Position numbers and translations under genes: made by a program
Shown: positions 24,391 through 34,500 of the stretch, piece by piece
Position numbering within the stretch: the stretch's first letter is position 1
How the letters are laid out: each line of letters begins with the position of its first letter
The notes under the pieces: model-generated
What the model was told of the DNA's origin: nothing
What the model saw: only the letters and a program-made list of their open reading frames with translations
Database searches by the model: none
Assembly: GCA_903924465.1 (NCBI GenBank)
Contig: CAIYBN010000144.1
Coordinates: 186,001-250,000, forward strand
Source of the DNA: an uncultured Myxococcales bacterium
GTDB taxonomy: Bacteria > Myxococcota_A > UBA9042
DNA: 64,000 nucleotides
Direction: 5' to 3'

Positions 24391-27300
24391 ATGGCCATCC
24401 CGCACCAGCCGCGCCGTTTTGACTTCGAAGGGCTGATCCTGTCGCTGGAGCATCGCGCGCCGCTGCAGGTGCTGGCCACGGCGGAAGCGGGCGTCGTGCC
24501 GCTGCTGTTGGCGGTGGTCCGGGCGCGCGTTGATCGGCCGCTGCTGATCGTCGTGCCGACGGCGCAGCGCATGGCGCAGGTGGTCGAGGGACTGGGCGCG
24601 TTCGAAGGCGAGCTCTGGCCCGGCCTGGCGCCGGTCCTGGGCTACGAAGCCAACGATGTGTCGCCGTACCACGAGGTTTCGCCGCTGCGGCAGAACGTGC
24701 AGGCGCGTCTGGCCGCGGGCTATCGCCTGAATTTGGGGCTGGGCGTTGCCGCCGTGGTCGTGACCGCCGAGGCGCTGCTGCACCGGACGCTGTCGGCCGG
24801 GCAGCTGGATCGCGCGACGGCGATGGCGTCCGTGGGCGCCAATCTGGACACCGTGGAACTGGTCGAGCAACTGCTCGCGGGCGGCTATGAGCAGGTGCCG
24901 GTCTGCGAGGATCAGGGCACGTTTACGCTGCGCGGCGACGGCATCGATGTCTGGAGCCCGCTGTACCAGGAGCCCACGCGCATCGATCTGACCCGCGACG
25001 ACGTGTCGGCAATCCGCTTCTTTGACCCGGAGACGCAAGCGGCGACCGGGCATAGCCTGCTGGACGTGATCCTGCCACCGGTGCGGGAACTGCTGATTGA
25101 CCCGAGTTCGCTGGCGCAGGCTGGCAAGAACCTGACGGATTTGGCGGATCTGCACGACGTCGGCAACGTGGAGCTGCGGGCGATCCTGGACGAACTGCGC
25201 GCCGGCCACGTCGTGCCGGGGCTGGAAGCGCTGCGGGCCGGCATCACGCCGGAGCAGGCGACGATCCTGCAATTGGCGCCGACGGTGGGCAACGTGTCGC
25301 CGATCGTGGTGCTGGACCAGCCGGATGCGTGCTTTCAGGCGCTCGACGCCGCATGGCAGCAGTTGCGGCTGCAGCACGACGAAGCGCAGGCGGCGCACCG
25401 GTTGTGTTACCCGCCGGAGCAACTGGCCGCGTCGCCGGCGGAGGTGCGGCTGCAGCTGCAAGCGCATACCCAGTTGTACGTGCGGCCATTTGCGATTCTT
25501 GAAGAAGGCCGCACGGTGCCAACGTTCCAGTTGGACGTGGGCAACAACCGCGACGTCACCCGCGAGCTGCACGAGGCGCGCGGGCGCGACGAAGGTCTGC
25601 GACCGCTGGTGCAGCGCATCCGCATGGCGCGCAAACTCCAGGAACTGGTGGTGATTGCCGCGCACTCGGAAGGCGGCCGCGAGCGGCTGGCGACGATCTT
25701 GCGGCATTACGGCATCGGCAGCGAGTTCCACCAAGGGCCGCTGCGGCCGGCGGACATGCCGACCCTGCGCCTGCGCAAGGATCTGGACGCGCTGCTCGTG
25801 CTCGGCGGCTCGGGCGAGGGCTACCACATCGAGGCGCTGAAGCTCGTTGTCATCGACGAAGATGAGATCTTTGGCCACAAGACCCACAAGCCGGAATCGC
25901 TGCGCAAGAAGCGCTCGGCCGGGCAGTTCATCCGCGACATGGCCGAGCTGAACGAGGGCGATTACATCGTCCATGTGGACCACGGCATTGGCCGCTACGT
26001 CGGTTTGCAGCGCATGGCGGCGGGCGGTATCGAGCAGGATTTCCTGCTGATTTTGTACAAGGAAGATCAGCGCCTGTACGTGCCGGTCACGAGCCTGGAG
26101 CGCGTGCAGAAGTTCGTGTCGGGTGAAGACGGCTCGCCGCATCTGGACCGCCTGGGCCACGATCGCTGGCTGAAAGCGAAGAAGCGCGCCAAAAAGGCGG
26201 TGGCGGAGGCGGCGCAGGAGCTGGTACGGCTGTATGCCGAGCGCGCGGCGCGTCCGGGCCACGCGTTTTCGCCGCCGGATGAAGTGTATCGCGAGTGGGA
26301 AGCGTCATTTCCGTGGGAAGAGACGCCGGATCAGCAGCGGGCGATCGACGATTTGTTGATTGATCTCAGCCTGCCGCGGCCGATGGACCGACTGGTCTGC
26401 GGCGATGTGGGCTATGGCAAGACGGAAGTGGCGATTCGCGGCGCGGTAAAGGTCGCGCTGGACGGCAAGCAGGTCGCGGTGCTGGCGCCGACGACGGTGC
26501 TGGCGGAACAGCATCGCCTGACGTTCGCCGAACGCTGTCAGGGCCTGCCGATTCGCGTGGCGTCGCTGTCGCGGTTCCTGAGCGCCGCGGAGCAGCGCGA
26601 GACGATTGAGGCGCTGGCCAAGGGTGAAATCGACATCATCGTCGGCACGCATCGGCTGCTGTCCAAGGACGTGAATTTCCGCGATCTCGGCCTGCTCATC
26701 ATCGACGAGGAACACCGTTTTGGCGTGGGCCACAAGGAAGCCATCAAGAAATGGCGGACGAGTATCGACTGCATGACGATGTCGGCGACGCCGATTCCGC
26801 GCACGCTGCAGCTGGCGACGCTGGGACTGCGCGATTTGTCGCTGATTGCCACGCCGCCGGAGAACCGCAAGTCGGTGCGCACGATTGTCTGTCGCGGCGC
26901 CGATGATGTGGTGCAGGAAGCGCTGGAGCGCGAGCTGGCCCGCGGCGGGCAGGTTTTCTACGTCTGCAACCGCATCGCGCGGCTGCCGGAAATCGCCGAG
27001 CACCTGAAGTCGCTGGTGCCGGGCGTCAAGCCGGTGGTGGCGCATGGTCAAATGGACGAAGGCGAGCTGGAAGACGCGATGCTGCGGTTCATGCGCCGCG
27101 AGTGCAACGTCCTGATTTCCACGACCATCATCGAGTCGGGCCTGGACATTCCCAACGCCAACACGATGTTCATCGAACGCGCGGACACCTTTGGCCTGGC
27201 GCAGTTGTACCAGCTGCGCGGCCGCGTCGGGCGCTCGAGCGTGCGCGCGTGGTGCTACCTGACGGTACCGGAGCGCGAGCGGATGACAACCGACGGCGCG

Positions 27301-28053
27301 CGGCGCGTGGCGGTGCTGGAGCGCTTTTCCGAGCTGGGCTCTGGCGTCCAGATTGCCAGCCACGATTTGGAAATCCGCGGCGCCGGCAATCTGCTGGGCG
27401 AGGAACAGACCGGCCACATCGCGGAGATTGGCTACGAGCTGTACGTGAAGCTGTTGGAAGAAGCGGTGCAGGAAATCCGCGGCGAGGATCTGGGCGCGCC
27501 GGTCGATCCGGAGATCAAGGTGGCGCTCACCGCGTTCCTGCCGGAAACCTACGTGCCGGATCCGACCCAGCGCTTGGCGGCCTACAAACGCCTGGCGGGC
27601 GTGCGCAACGAGGACGAGCTGGACGCGGCGATGCGCGCGGTGGTGGACCGCTATGGTCGCTTGCCGCCGCCGGCGCAGGCGCTGTTCGAGACCCTGGAAC
27701 TGCGCGTGCTGGCGATTGCCCTGGGGGTGCAGAAGGTCGAGCAAGGTCCGGCCGCCGTCGCGCTGACGTTGCACGAACGCGGCAAGCTGCAGCCGGAGAC
27801 GCTATTGCCGCTCATCAACGCGCGCGGTTCGCTGTATCGCCTGACGCCGGACATGGTGCTGACCAAAGTGCTGACGCCGCGCGAACAGGACGCGCCCGTG
27901 CAGGCGACCAAGGACCTGCTGCGGACGCTGCACAAGTGGGCGGAGAATCCGGCGGATGTGGTGATCGACGTGACGCCGGAGCCGGAGGTGCAGCGGCAGT
28001 TGACGGTGGAGCCGCGGGGCACGGGCCGGTTGCGGATTGTCTCCCGACGGTGA
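24391..28053 (+). CDS. mfd: Transcription-repair coupling factor
   Basis: A 1,220-residue DNA translocase that removes stalled RNA polymerase and recruits UvrA. In order: UvrB-homology module (residues 1-~450), the RNA-polymerase-interaction CarD-like domain (GDYIVHVDHGIGRYVGL, about residue 525), the RecG-like helicase with Walker A GDVGYGKTEVA and the DEEH box in LLIIDEEHRFGV, the second helicase lobe with QLRGRVGRSS, and the C-terminal UvrA-binding-like D7. Length and order fit the family. I chose the ATG at 24391 because a TTG at 24352 coincides with the likely -35 box. Its TGA stop is the first codon of repeat element copy B, and a strong hairpin follows 36 bases later. Confidence 0.96.
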   Translation: MAIPHQPRRFDFEGLILSLEHRAPLQVLATAEAGVVPLLLAVVRARVDRPLLIVVPTAQRMAQVVEGLGAFEGELWPGLAPVLGYEANDVSPYHEVSPLRQNVQARLAAGYRLNLGLGVAAVVVTAEALLHRTLSAGQLDRATAMASVGANLDTVELVEQLLAGGYEQVPVCEDQGTFTLRGDGIDVWSPLYQEPTRIDLTRDDVSAIRFFDPETQAATGHSLLDVILPPVRELLIDPSSLAQAGKNLTDLADLHDVGNVELRAILDELRAGHVVPGLEALRAGITPEQATILQLAPTVGNVSPIVVLDQPDACFQALDAAWQQLRLQHDEAQAAHRLCYPPEQLAASPAEVRLQLQAHTQLYVRPFAILEEGRTVPTFQLDVGNNRDVTRELHEARGRDEGLRPLVQRIRMARKLQELVVIAAHSEGGRERLATILRHYGIGSEFHQGPLRPADMPTLRLRKDLDALLVLGGSGEGYHIEALKLVVIDEDEIFGHKTHKPESLRKKRSAGQFIRDMAELNEGDYIVHVDHGIGRYVGLQRMAAGGIEQDFLLILYKEDQRLYVPVTSLERVQKFVSGEDGSPHLDRLGHDRWLKAKKRAKKAVAEAAQELVRLYAERAARPGHAFSPPDEVYREWEASFPWEETPDQQRAIDDLLIDLSLPRPMDRLVCGDVGYGKTEVAIRGAVKVALDGKQVAVLAPTTVLAEQHRLTFAERCQGLPIRVASLSRFLSAAEQRETIEALAKGEIDIIVGTHRLLSKDVNFRDLGLLIIDEEHRFGVGHKEAIKKWRTSIDCMTMSATPIPRTLQLATLGLRDLSLIATPPENRKSVRTIVCRGADDVVQEALERELARGGQVFYVCNRIARLPEIAEHLKSLVPGVKPVVAHGQMDEGELEDAMLRFMRRECNVLISTTIIESGLDIPNANTMFIERADTFGLAQLYQLRGRVGRSSVRAWCYLTVPERERMTTDGARRVAVLERFSELGSGVQIASHDLEIRGAGNLLGEEQTGHIAEIGYELYVKLLEEAVQEIRGEDLGAPVDPEIKVALTAFLPETYVPDPTQRLAAYKRLAGVRNEDELDAAMRAVVDRYGRLPPPAQALFETLELRVLAIALGVQKVEQGPAAVALTLHERGKLQPETLLPLINARGSLYRLTPDMVLTKVLTPREQDAPVQATKDLLRTLHKWAENPADVVIDVTPEPEVQRQLTVEPRGTGRLRIVSRR

Positions 28054-28597
28054 GGGGGGGCGGGGCCGGCGCCGCAGGCGCGCCGGATCCGGGAGAAACC
28101 GCAGGTTTCTCCCGGGCCCTCTTCCTTTTGGTTCGCTGCGCAGGTCGGGCTACGCCCGCCCCGTGCTCGCTCTAGGCAGTTTTGGGTAGGTAGGTCGGCC
28201 GCGGTCTACCGTTTTGGGGGAGGCTGCGCAGCTCGGCGCGAGCGCCTCACCGTGCTCGCCTTGCATGGGGGGCTGGGCGCTTCGCGCCTCGCTGGGGAGC
28301 AGATTGCGCGGGTGGATGGCGCTTCTACGCGGAGCGATCGCCGAGTGACGCGGCCGGGCGGCCCTGCTTCGCGGGCCGACGATAATTCTACGCGGCCGCC
28401 TGGCCCTGCTACGCGGGCCGGCAGTACTTCTACGCGGGCCGGCGGTAGACTTACGCGGCCGAATGAACCACTGACGCGGGCGGTGGCTATTTCTACGCGC
28501 GCCGAGGAACGATTGACGCGGGCGGATCGGCGAATCACGCGGGCCGGCGATGCATTTACGCGGGCGGCGCAACCGGTGACGCGCCGGTCTTGGTCGC
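28051..28597 (-). repeat. Mosaic repeat element, copy B
   Basis: The inverted, longer counterpart of 12534-12996. Read on the minus strand it has the same lead-in (GCGACCAAGACCGGC), then thirteen exact 21-base units (28307-28579), the CCCCAGCGAGGCGCGAAGCG module, two GCGAGCACGG direct repeats, the 27-base hairpin and a GC-rich end that includes the mfd stop. The hairpin-side ~80 bases are nearly identical to copy A, while the array differs in unit number and sequence. The 3' end of the small gene at 28556-28918 runs into the array. No open frame for a recombinase is seen. Confidence 0.85.
28089..28115 (+). terminator. Hairpin after mfd, terminator-like
   Basis: Perfect 12-bp stem (CCGGGAGAAACC / GGTTTCTCCCGG) with a GCA loop, followed by GCCCTCTTCCTTTTGG. 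The stem is strong, the U-run imperfect. It is identical in inverted orientation to the hairpin after the GT4 gene. Confidence 0.5.
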
Positions 28598-28918
28598 CAC
28601 ACTGCGTTTGCCGCGAATGTTGCCCAGCTCCACACCCAGTGCCGCCAAGGCCGCGGGCTGGTCGCGCAGGCGCACTTTGGCAATCGACCACCAGATACCC
28701 AGCCATGCGGCGAATTTCTCACGGTCGCTGATGTTCTGTTGCGTGGTACCTTTCTCACCTCCGCGGGCGAGGTTCACGTTGTTGCGGCTTTGCTCCCAAG
28801 CGGTGAACAGCGTCGTGCCAGCTGCACCGTCCGCGGCCGACAGCGCATAACGGGCCAGTGCCTCTTGCAGTTCGGTGTTCTCCAGAAAGGAGATCAACTG
28901 CGACGCCGAGTGGCGCAT
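28556..28918 (-). CDS. Small helical protein of unknown function, ends in repeat element
   Basis: A 120-residue protein I do not recognise. It is predicted mainly helical, with an Arg/Lys-rich C-terminal stretch NIRGKRSVATKTG. The last ~14 codons (VATKTGASPVAPPA) lie inside repeat element copy B, and the TAA stop is the first triplet of an array unit. Copy A preserves the same tail sequence without the gene. It follows the DUF1566 lipoprotein gene by 45 bases on the same strand and may be cotranscribed. The small gene at 42105-42572 also ends RGKKAV and also runs into a tandem array, so the two may be distant relatives. It has no signal peptide. Codon use looks normal. Confidence 0.55.
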   Translation of the reverse strand: MRHSASQLISFLENTELQEALARYALSAADGAAGTTLFTAWEQSRNNVNLARGGEKGTTQQNISDREKFAAWLGIWWSIAKVRLRDQPAALAALGVELGNIRGKRSVATKTGASPVAPPA

Positions 28919-28963
28919 CCGCCAATTGACATCGGGCGGGCCTCGTCTGGGGCACCCCCGCAG

Positions 28964-31312
28964 CTAGTCATGCACACAGCGAATGACGTGTTCGTTCTGC
29001 ACGTTTTCTACACGCATGTTTCCGTAATCATTCCAAAACGGCGTTTGAAAATGGACGTAGTATTGGCCGTCAGAGCCGTGTGGCGTCGAGGTCCAGAACC
29101 ACTCTACGGGAGAATCCGGAAAGACAGCGGTGTCGATTTCTCCATTGGCGAAATTCGTGCGGTCAACAATCGACGCCAATTCGCGCACGTTGGGCAGATG
29201 CCACATGGACAGTCCATCGAGCGTCAAGTTCGCACACGCCGCCAGGGCTGCAGCTGGCTTATACATAGTTGCTGCGACAGCGCGTTGCCACGTCCTGCCG
29301 GTTGCATTGTCCAGCACAGTTAGCCCCGATTTGCTGATCGTATAACGCGCTGGCGGCGGCGTGACGCCCTTGAGGGTGCGAACGCATCGCACTTGGCCAG
29401 CGTCATAGGGCCAAATCTTGGTTCCGCCGTCCTCCAGGTTGACCCACCAGCGCATGTAGCCCTGGTCGTCTTCCACGGCAGTCCAGCCAATACCGGTCTT
29501 GGGCACATCGCCAAAGAACGTTGGGCTGAACATCGGGCCAAAGGGCTCATCGTAGTCGACGATGCTCATGCCTTCAGCGACGGTCGGAAGGCGCCAGTCG
29601 CTATGGCCGGCAACCACAAGGCTGTCGCAATACGCCGGAGAATCATCTTCTTTCACATCAACGCCCAGATTTTGCGTCCACATGAGGCCGGTCAAATCGT
29701 CGCTCACAGTGGCGTCGCCGTTGTCCGTCAAATTCGTCGGCGTCAAGGCGTCCAAGCCCCACGCTGGATAGTCGAACGCACAAACAACTTTGGCGACGCC
29801 GGCGTCATCGAAGGGGATACGGAGCGTTCCCGGTAGACACAACGCGCATACGCCGGATGCACACACTCCCTTGGGACAGCCGCTGCCGTCATTCAAGGCG
29901 ACATGGGTGCAGCCGCCGATGGCGTCGCAACCGTCCGTCGTGCACGAATTGCCGTCATCGCAGGACATCTTGGTTCCGACTTTGCAGGTGCCGCCCTTGC
30001 ACACATCGGCGGTGCAGATGCTGCCATCGGCGTCGCACGCGTCGCCATCTGGGCCGGCCTTGTGGATGCAATTGCCTGTGGCGGGGTTGCATGAGTCCAA
30101 AGTGCAAACGTTGCCGTCGGAACAACCCGTTGGTGTGCCAACGCAAATGCCGTCCACGCAGGCGTCCGTTGTGCACGCCATGCCGTCCGAGCATGCGGCG
30201 CTCGCGACGGAAAAAACGCATCCGACTTTGCTGGTGCAGGTGTCTGCCGTGCATGCATTGCCGTCGTCGCAAAGCGCCGGCGTGGCAAAGGTGCATCCGG
30301 AGACGGCATCGCAGGCGTCGAGGGTGCAGGGATCGCTATCGGTACACGTGATGGCGGTGCCCATGCAGATGCCGGCGCTACAGGCGTCGTTTGCGGTGCA
30401 GGCGCTCTTGTCGTCGCAAGTTCCGGCAATAGCGAGGTGTACGCACCCCGTCGTGTTGTCACATTGGTCGCTGGTGCAGACATTGTCGTCGCTGCAATTT
30501 TGGACGCTGTAGCCGCTGCCGTTCGATGCGCACGCAAAGAGGACACTGCCAAGGCAACTGCTGGCGCTGCACACATCCGGCCGACAGATGTTGCCGACGC
30601 AAAATGAACTTCCAGGACAATCAACGTCTTTCGCACACGCGACGCAACTGCCGATGCCAACATCGCAGACGCCGACGGGGCATTGCTTGCTGCTGGTACA
30701 CGGTTCGACCTTCCGGCATGCGTGATCTTTGCAGACGGATCCAGCGTCGCAATCGCCGTCAACGCCGCAGTCAACGCAGGTGCCATCGGAGCAGACGCGG
30801 CCGTAAGGCTTGCAGGCAATATCGCTCTCACAAGCGACCGTGGCGATGCACGTGTAGGCATTGCAGGTCCAGTCGCCTGGGCCGCAATCAGTGGTCGTGA
30901 GGCAAGGCACGCACACGTGAGACGCGTTGCAGACGCCGGTGGCGCAGTCCGCCGTCGTCGCGCAGGGCGCCGACTCCGTGCAAACCGCAAGTGTCACGTG
31001 ACTGCAAGTACCGTCTTTGCAGGAGTCGTATGTACAGGAATCGCCGTCATCACAAAGGCCGTCGGTGCACGCCAGAGTAGTTACCGCATCGGCGGCATCT
31101 GCTTCTTTCTGCGCATCCAGCAGCGTTGTATCCGCAACGGTTGTTTCGCTGCCGCCGAGATCGGACAGTGTGCCGGTCACTTCCACCGCCTGTTCGCCGC
31201 AAGCCGAGCATGTGAAAGACAAAATCGCCAGTTGAAACCACAACAAGTAGCCGCGAGAATGAGTCGCGCAACCGCCATTCCGTTCCACAAGCCACCTCCA
31301 CATTTCGTCCAT
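28964..31312 (-). CDS. Cysteine-repeat lipoprotein with two DUF1566 domains
   Basis: A 782-residue secreted protein. The N-terminus (MWRWLVERN... to LAILSFTCSAC) is a somewhat long signal peptide with a lipobox-like ending near residue 38. Residues ~85-510 are cysteine repeats of the form CxDGxxCTxDxC. The C-terminus holds two DUF1566 (Lcl C-terminal-like) domains: TGLMWTQN...HSDWRLPTVAE and TGRTWQRA...MWHLPNVRELASI. DUF1566 domains are found on bacterial surface and collagen-like adhesins and have a C-type-lectin-like fold. ATG at 31312. It is divergent from the large cysteine-repeat gene, and both share the same repeat type. Adhesion or ligand binding at the cell surface is an inference. 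Confidence 0.8.
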   Translation of the reverse strand: MDEMWRWLVERNGGCATHSRGYLLWFQLAILSFTCSACGEQAVEVTGTLSDLGGSETTVADTTLLDAQKEADAADAVTTLACTDGLCDDGDSCTYDSCKDGTCSHVTLAVCTESAPCATTADCATGVCNASHVCVPCLTTTDCGPGDWTCNAYTCIATVACESDIACKPYGRVCSDGTCVDCGVDGDCDAGSVCKDHACRKVEPCTSSKQCPVGVCDVGIGSCVACAKDVDCPGSSFCVGNICRPDVCSASSCLGSVLFACASNGSGYSVQNCSDDNVCTSDQCDNTTGCVHLAIAGTCDDKSACTANDACSAGICMGTAITCTDSDPCTLDACDAVSGCTFATPALCDDGNACTADTCTSKVGCVFSVASAACSDGMACTTDACVDGICVGTPTGCSDGNVCTLDSCNPATGNCIHKAGPDGDACDADGSICTADVCKGGTCKVGTKMSCDDGNSCTTDGCDAIGGCTHVALNDGSGCPKGVCASGVCALCLPGTLRIPFDDAGVAKVVCAFDYPAWGLDALTPTNLTDNGDATVSDDLTGLMWTQNLGVDVKEDDSPAYCDSLVVAGHSDWRLPTVAEGMSIVDYDEPFGPMFSPTFFGDVPKTGIGWTAVEDDQGYMRWWVNLEDGGTKIWPYDAGQVRCVRTLKGVTPPPARYTISKSGLTVLDNATGRTWQRAVAATMYKPAAALAACANLTLDGLSMWHLPNVRELASIVDRTNFANGEIDTAVFPDSPVEWFWTSTPHGSDGQYYVHFQTPFWNDYGNMRVENVQNEHVIRCVHD

Positions 31313-31349
31313 GGCCGCGTCTTGTAGCCACTACCGATCGGTCCTGTCC

Positions 31350-31378
31350 AGTGTGACCTTGCCCAACGCATGCGTCAA
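31350..31378 (-). promoter_or_regulatory. Possible promoter of the DUF1566 lipoprotein gene
   Basis: Minus strand TTGACG (31373-31378), 17-base spacer, CACACT (31350-31355). The leader before the ATG at 31312 would be about 30 bases. Confidence 0.35.
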
Positions 31379-31517
31379 TCGGTCCATTTTGTCTGACTTC
31401 AGCGACTTTGAGCGGACTTCGCGATTCGCCGGAAACTCGCGCGCGTCCCACCGCCGCCCGCCCGGCCCCCCCGCCCACAACTTTGCGCAATTCAACAAAA
31501 CCCACCCTGTCGCGTCG

Positions 31518-31546
31518 TTGCGCCGCCGGCCGGCGATGACGATACT
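31518..31546 (+). promoter_or_regulatory. Possible promoter of the large cysteine-repeat gene
   Basis: TTGCGC (31518-31523), 17-base spacer, GATACT (31541-31546). Transcription would start near 31553, leaving about 24 bases before the ATG at 31577, which has GGGGG upstream. The 264-base divergent region 31313-31576 thus appears to hold one promoter for each gene. Confidence 0.38.
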
Positions 31547-31576
31547 GTACCGGGCCTTTTGCGGGCGGGGGAAACC

Positions 31577-34500
31577 ATGTGTCGACGAGAACGGGTGTGG
31601 CGACTGCTCTTGGCTTTGACGCTCGCGACGGCTGCGGCTGGCTGTGGGAGCGACGGTTCCGGCGTCATTTCAGGTGCCGAAGCACCGGACACCGGCAGCA
31701 ACGACGATGTGCAGTTCGCAACCGACACGGGTGACGTCCAGGTCGCGGTCGATACGTCGATTGAAGCCGACCTGCCGCCAGAGAAGGATGGGACCGCGGA
31801 TGCCGGTGTCGACACGGCGGTGGACGCGCAAACGCCGGAATGCGTGGAGGATCTCGACTGCGCGGGCAAGGTGACGCTCGGTGCGTGCCAGACGCCGCAA
31901 TGCGTCGCGGGCGCCTGCGTGGCCGGACCCGCGCCCGATGGCACGACGTGTAGCGCTGAACCGTGCACCGCCAGCCCGACCTGCCAGGCCGGCACGTGCA
32001 CCGGCAGCGCCAAGGTCTGCGACGACGGCGATATCTGCACCACCGACGCCTGCAACGCCAAGACCGGCGCGTGCACGTTTACGCCCAACGGCACGTGCAC
32101 CGGCAAGGCCTGCAAGACCGCCGCCGACTGCGACGACGGCAACAGCTGCACCTCCGACACCTGCGACCTGGCCAACGGCGCTTGCGTTTCCACACCGCAA
32201 GCGGACGCCACGCCGTGCGACGATGGCCTGAAATGCACCACTGGCGAAAGCTGCGTGAGCGGCCAGTGCGTGGGCCAACCGGTCGCGTGCAACGACGGCA
32301 ATCCGTGCACGACCGACGCGTGCGATCCCAAAAGCGGCAACTGCACCGCCACGGCCATCGCCGATGGCGGTGCGTGCGACGACGGCGTGTCCTGCACCAC
32401 CGGGGATGTCTGCACCGCGGGCACCTGCGCAGGCAAAGCGACGGGCTGCAGCGACGGCGATCCGTGCACGACGGACACGTGCGACGCGAAATCGGGCGGC
32501 TGTGTGTTCACCGCGATTGCCGGCTGCGGCGCGGCATGCCAAGCCGACACCGACTGCAACGACAAGAACCCGTGCACCGCGGACACGTGCACCGCGGGCA
32601 AATGCGCCTTTGCCAGTGTCGATGGCGGCACCTGCGACGACGGTCAAGCCTGCACGGCGGGCGACACCTGCGCGGGCGGCGTCTGCAGCGGCAAAGCCAA
32701 GGACTGCACCGACAGCAACCCGTGCACGACCGATTCCTGCGATGCCACGTCGGGCGTGTGCGGCCACGTCGCCGCGACCGGCAGTCCCTGCGACGACGGC
32801 AGCCTCTGCACCAGCGACGACGCGTGCGTGAGCGGCACGTGCCAGGGCATCGCCAAGGTGTGCAGCAACGCGACGACGTGCCTGGGCAGCCAGTGCGAAG
32901 CCGCGACCGGCCTGTGCCTGCCGATGCCCCTGACCGGCACCTGCGACGACGCCAACCCCTGCACTACCGGCGACACATGCACCGGCGGCCAATGCACGGG
33001 TTCCGCGACGGTCTGCGACGACAAAAATCCCTGCACGGCGGACAGCTGCGCGTTGCAGACGGGTTCGTGCGTCTTTTCGCCGATCGCCGGCTGCGGCACC
33101 CAGTGCACGATCGACACGGACTGCGCCACCCCGAACACCTGCGTGACCGCGGCCTGCAGCAACGGCAATTGCGTCCAGACGCCCGTGACGGACGGCAAAG
33201 TGTGCAGCGACGGCGATGCCTGCACGACCGGTGACGCATGCACAACGGGCGCCTGCACCGCAAAGCCCGTCGTGTGCGACGACAAGAATCCCTGCACGTT
33301 CGACACCTGCGCGCCCGGCACCGGCCAATGCGCGTTCGTCCCCGGCATCAACGGCAAAGCCTGCGAGGATGGCAATGCCTGTACGCTGGGCGACCAGTGC
33401 AAGGGCGGCGTCTGCGCGCCCGGCGTCAAGACGAACTGCACCGACGGCGACCCGTGCACCACGGACGCCTGCGACGCGAGCACCGGCGCGTGCAGCCACG
33501 CCGCCGAGGTCAACGGCACCGCGTGCAATGACGGCAAGGCGTGTACGACCGCCGACGCGTGCGCGGGCGGTGTCTGCATCGGCGCGGCGACCAACTGCGA
33601 CGACGGCGACGCCTGCACCAGCGACGCCTGCGACAAGGCGAACGGCACGTGCACCCACACCGCGATTCCCAACTGCGGCGTGACCTGCACGACCAACGCG
33701 CAGTGCAACGACAAGAACGGCTGCACGGCGGACAGCTGCGTCGCCGGCAAGTGCGTGCAGACACCCGCGATCGGCACCGTGTGCAGCGACGGCAACGCGT
33801 GCACGAGCGGCGACACGTGCGCGGTCGTCAACGGCCAGGCGGTCTGCCAGGGCACGGCGACGGTCTGCAACGACGGCAACGTCTGCACCAAGGACGCGTG
33901 CAATCCACAAACCGGCGGCTGCATCGTCGGTCCCGGCCCCAACAACGTGCCGTGCAACGACGGCAACCTGTGCACGACGGGCGACGCATGCAAAACCGGC
34001 GTGTGCGTCGGCACCTCCACGCTCGCTTGCGACGACGGCGACAGCTGCACCACCGACAGCTGCGATGCCAGCACCGGCGCGTGCCTTCACGTGCCGATTG
34101 CGCTGTGCGGCGCCGCATGCAAGGTCGACGCGGACTGCAACGACAACAACGTGTGCACGTCGGAGAGTTGCTCGGCGGGCCACTGCGCCAGCGGCCCGGC
34201 GGACGGCACGTCGTGCAGCGATGGCAACAGCTGCACGCAGGGCGACGTCTGCTTGAACGGCGCCTGCCAGTCCGGCAAGCCGGTGACGTGCAACGACGGC
34301 AATCCGTGCACGGTGGACGCGTGCGACGCCAAGCTCGGCGGGTGCAGCTTTGTGCCCGCGGTCAACGGCAGCGGCTGCAACGACGGCAATGCTTGCACCA
34401 CCGGCGACGTCTGCGCCACCGGTACCTGCGCCGGCAACGCGACGACGTGCGACGACAACAACGCGTGCACCGTCGACCACTGCCAGGCGACAACCGGCAA

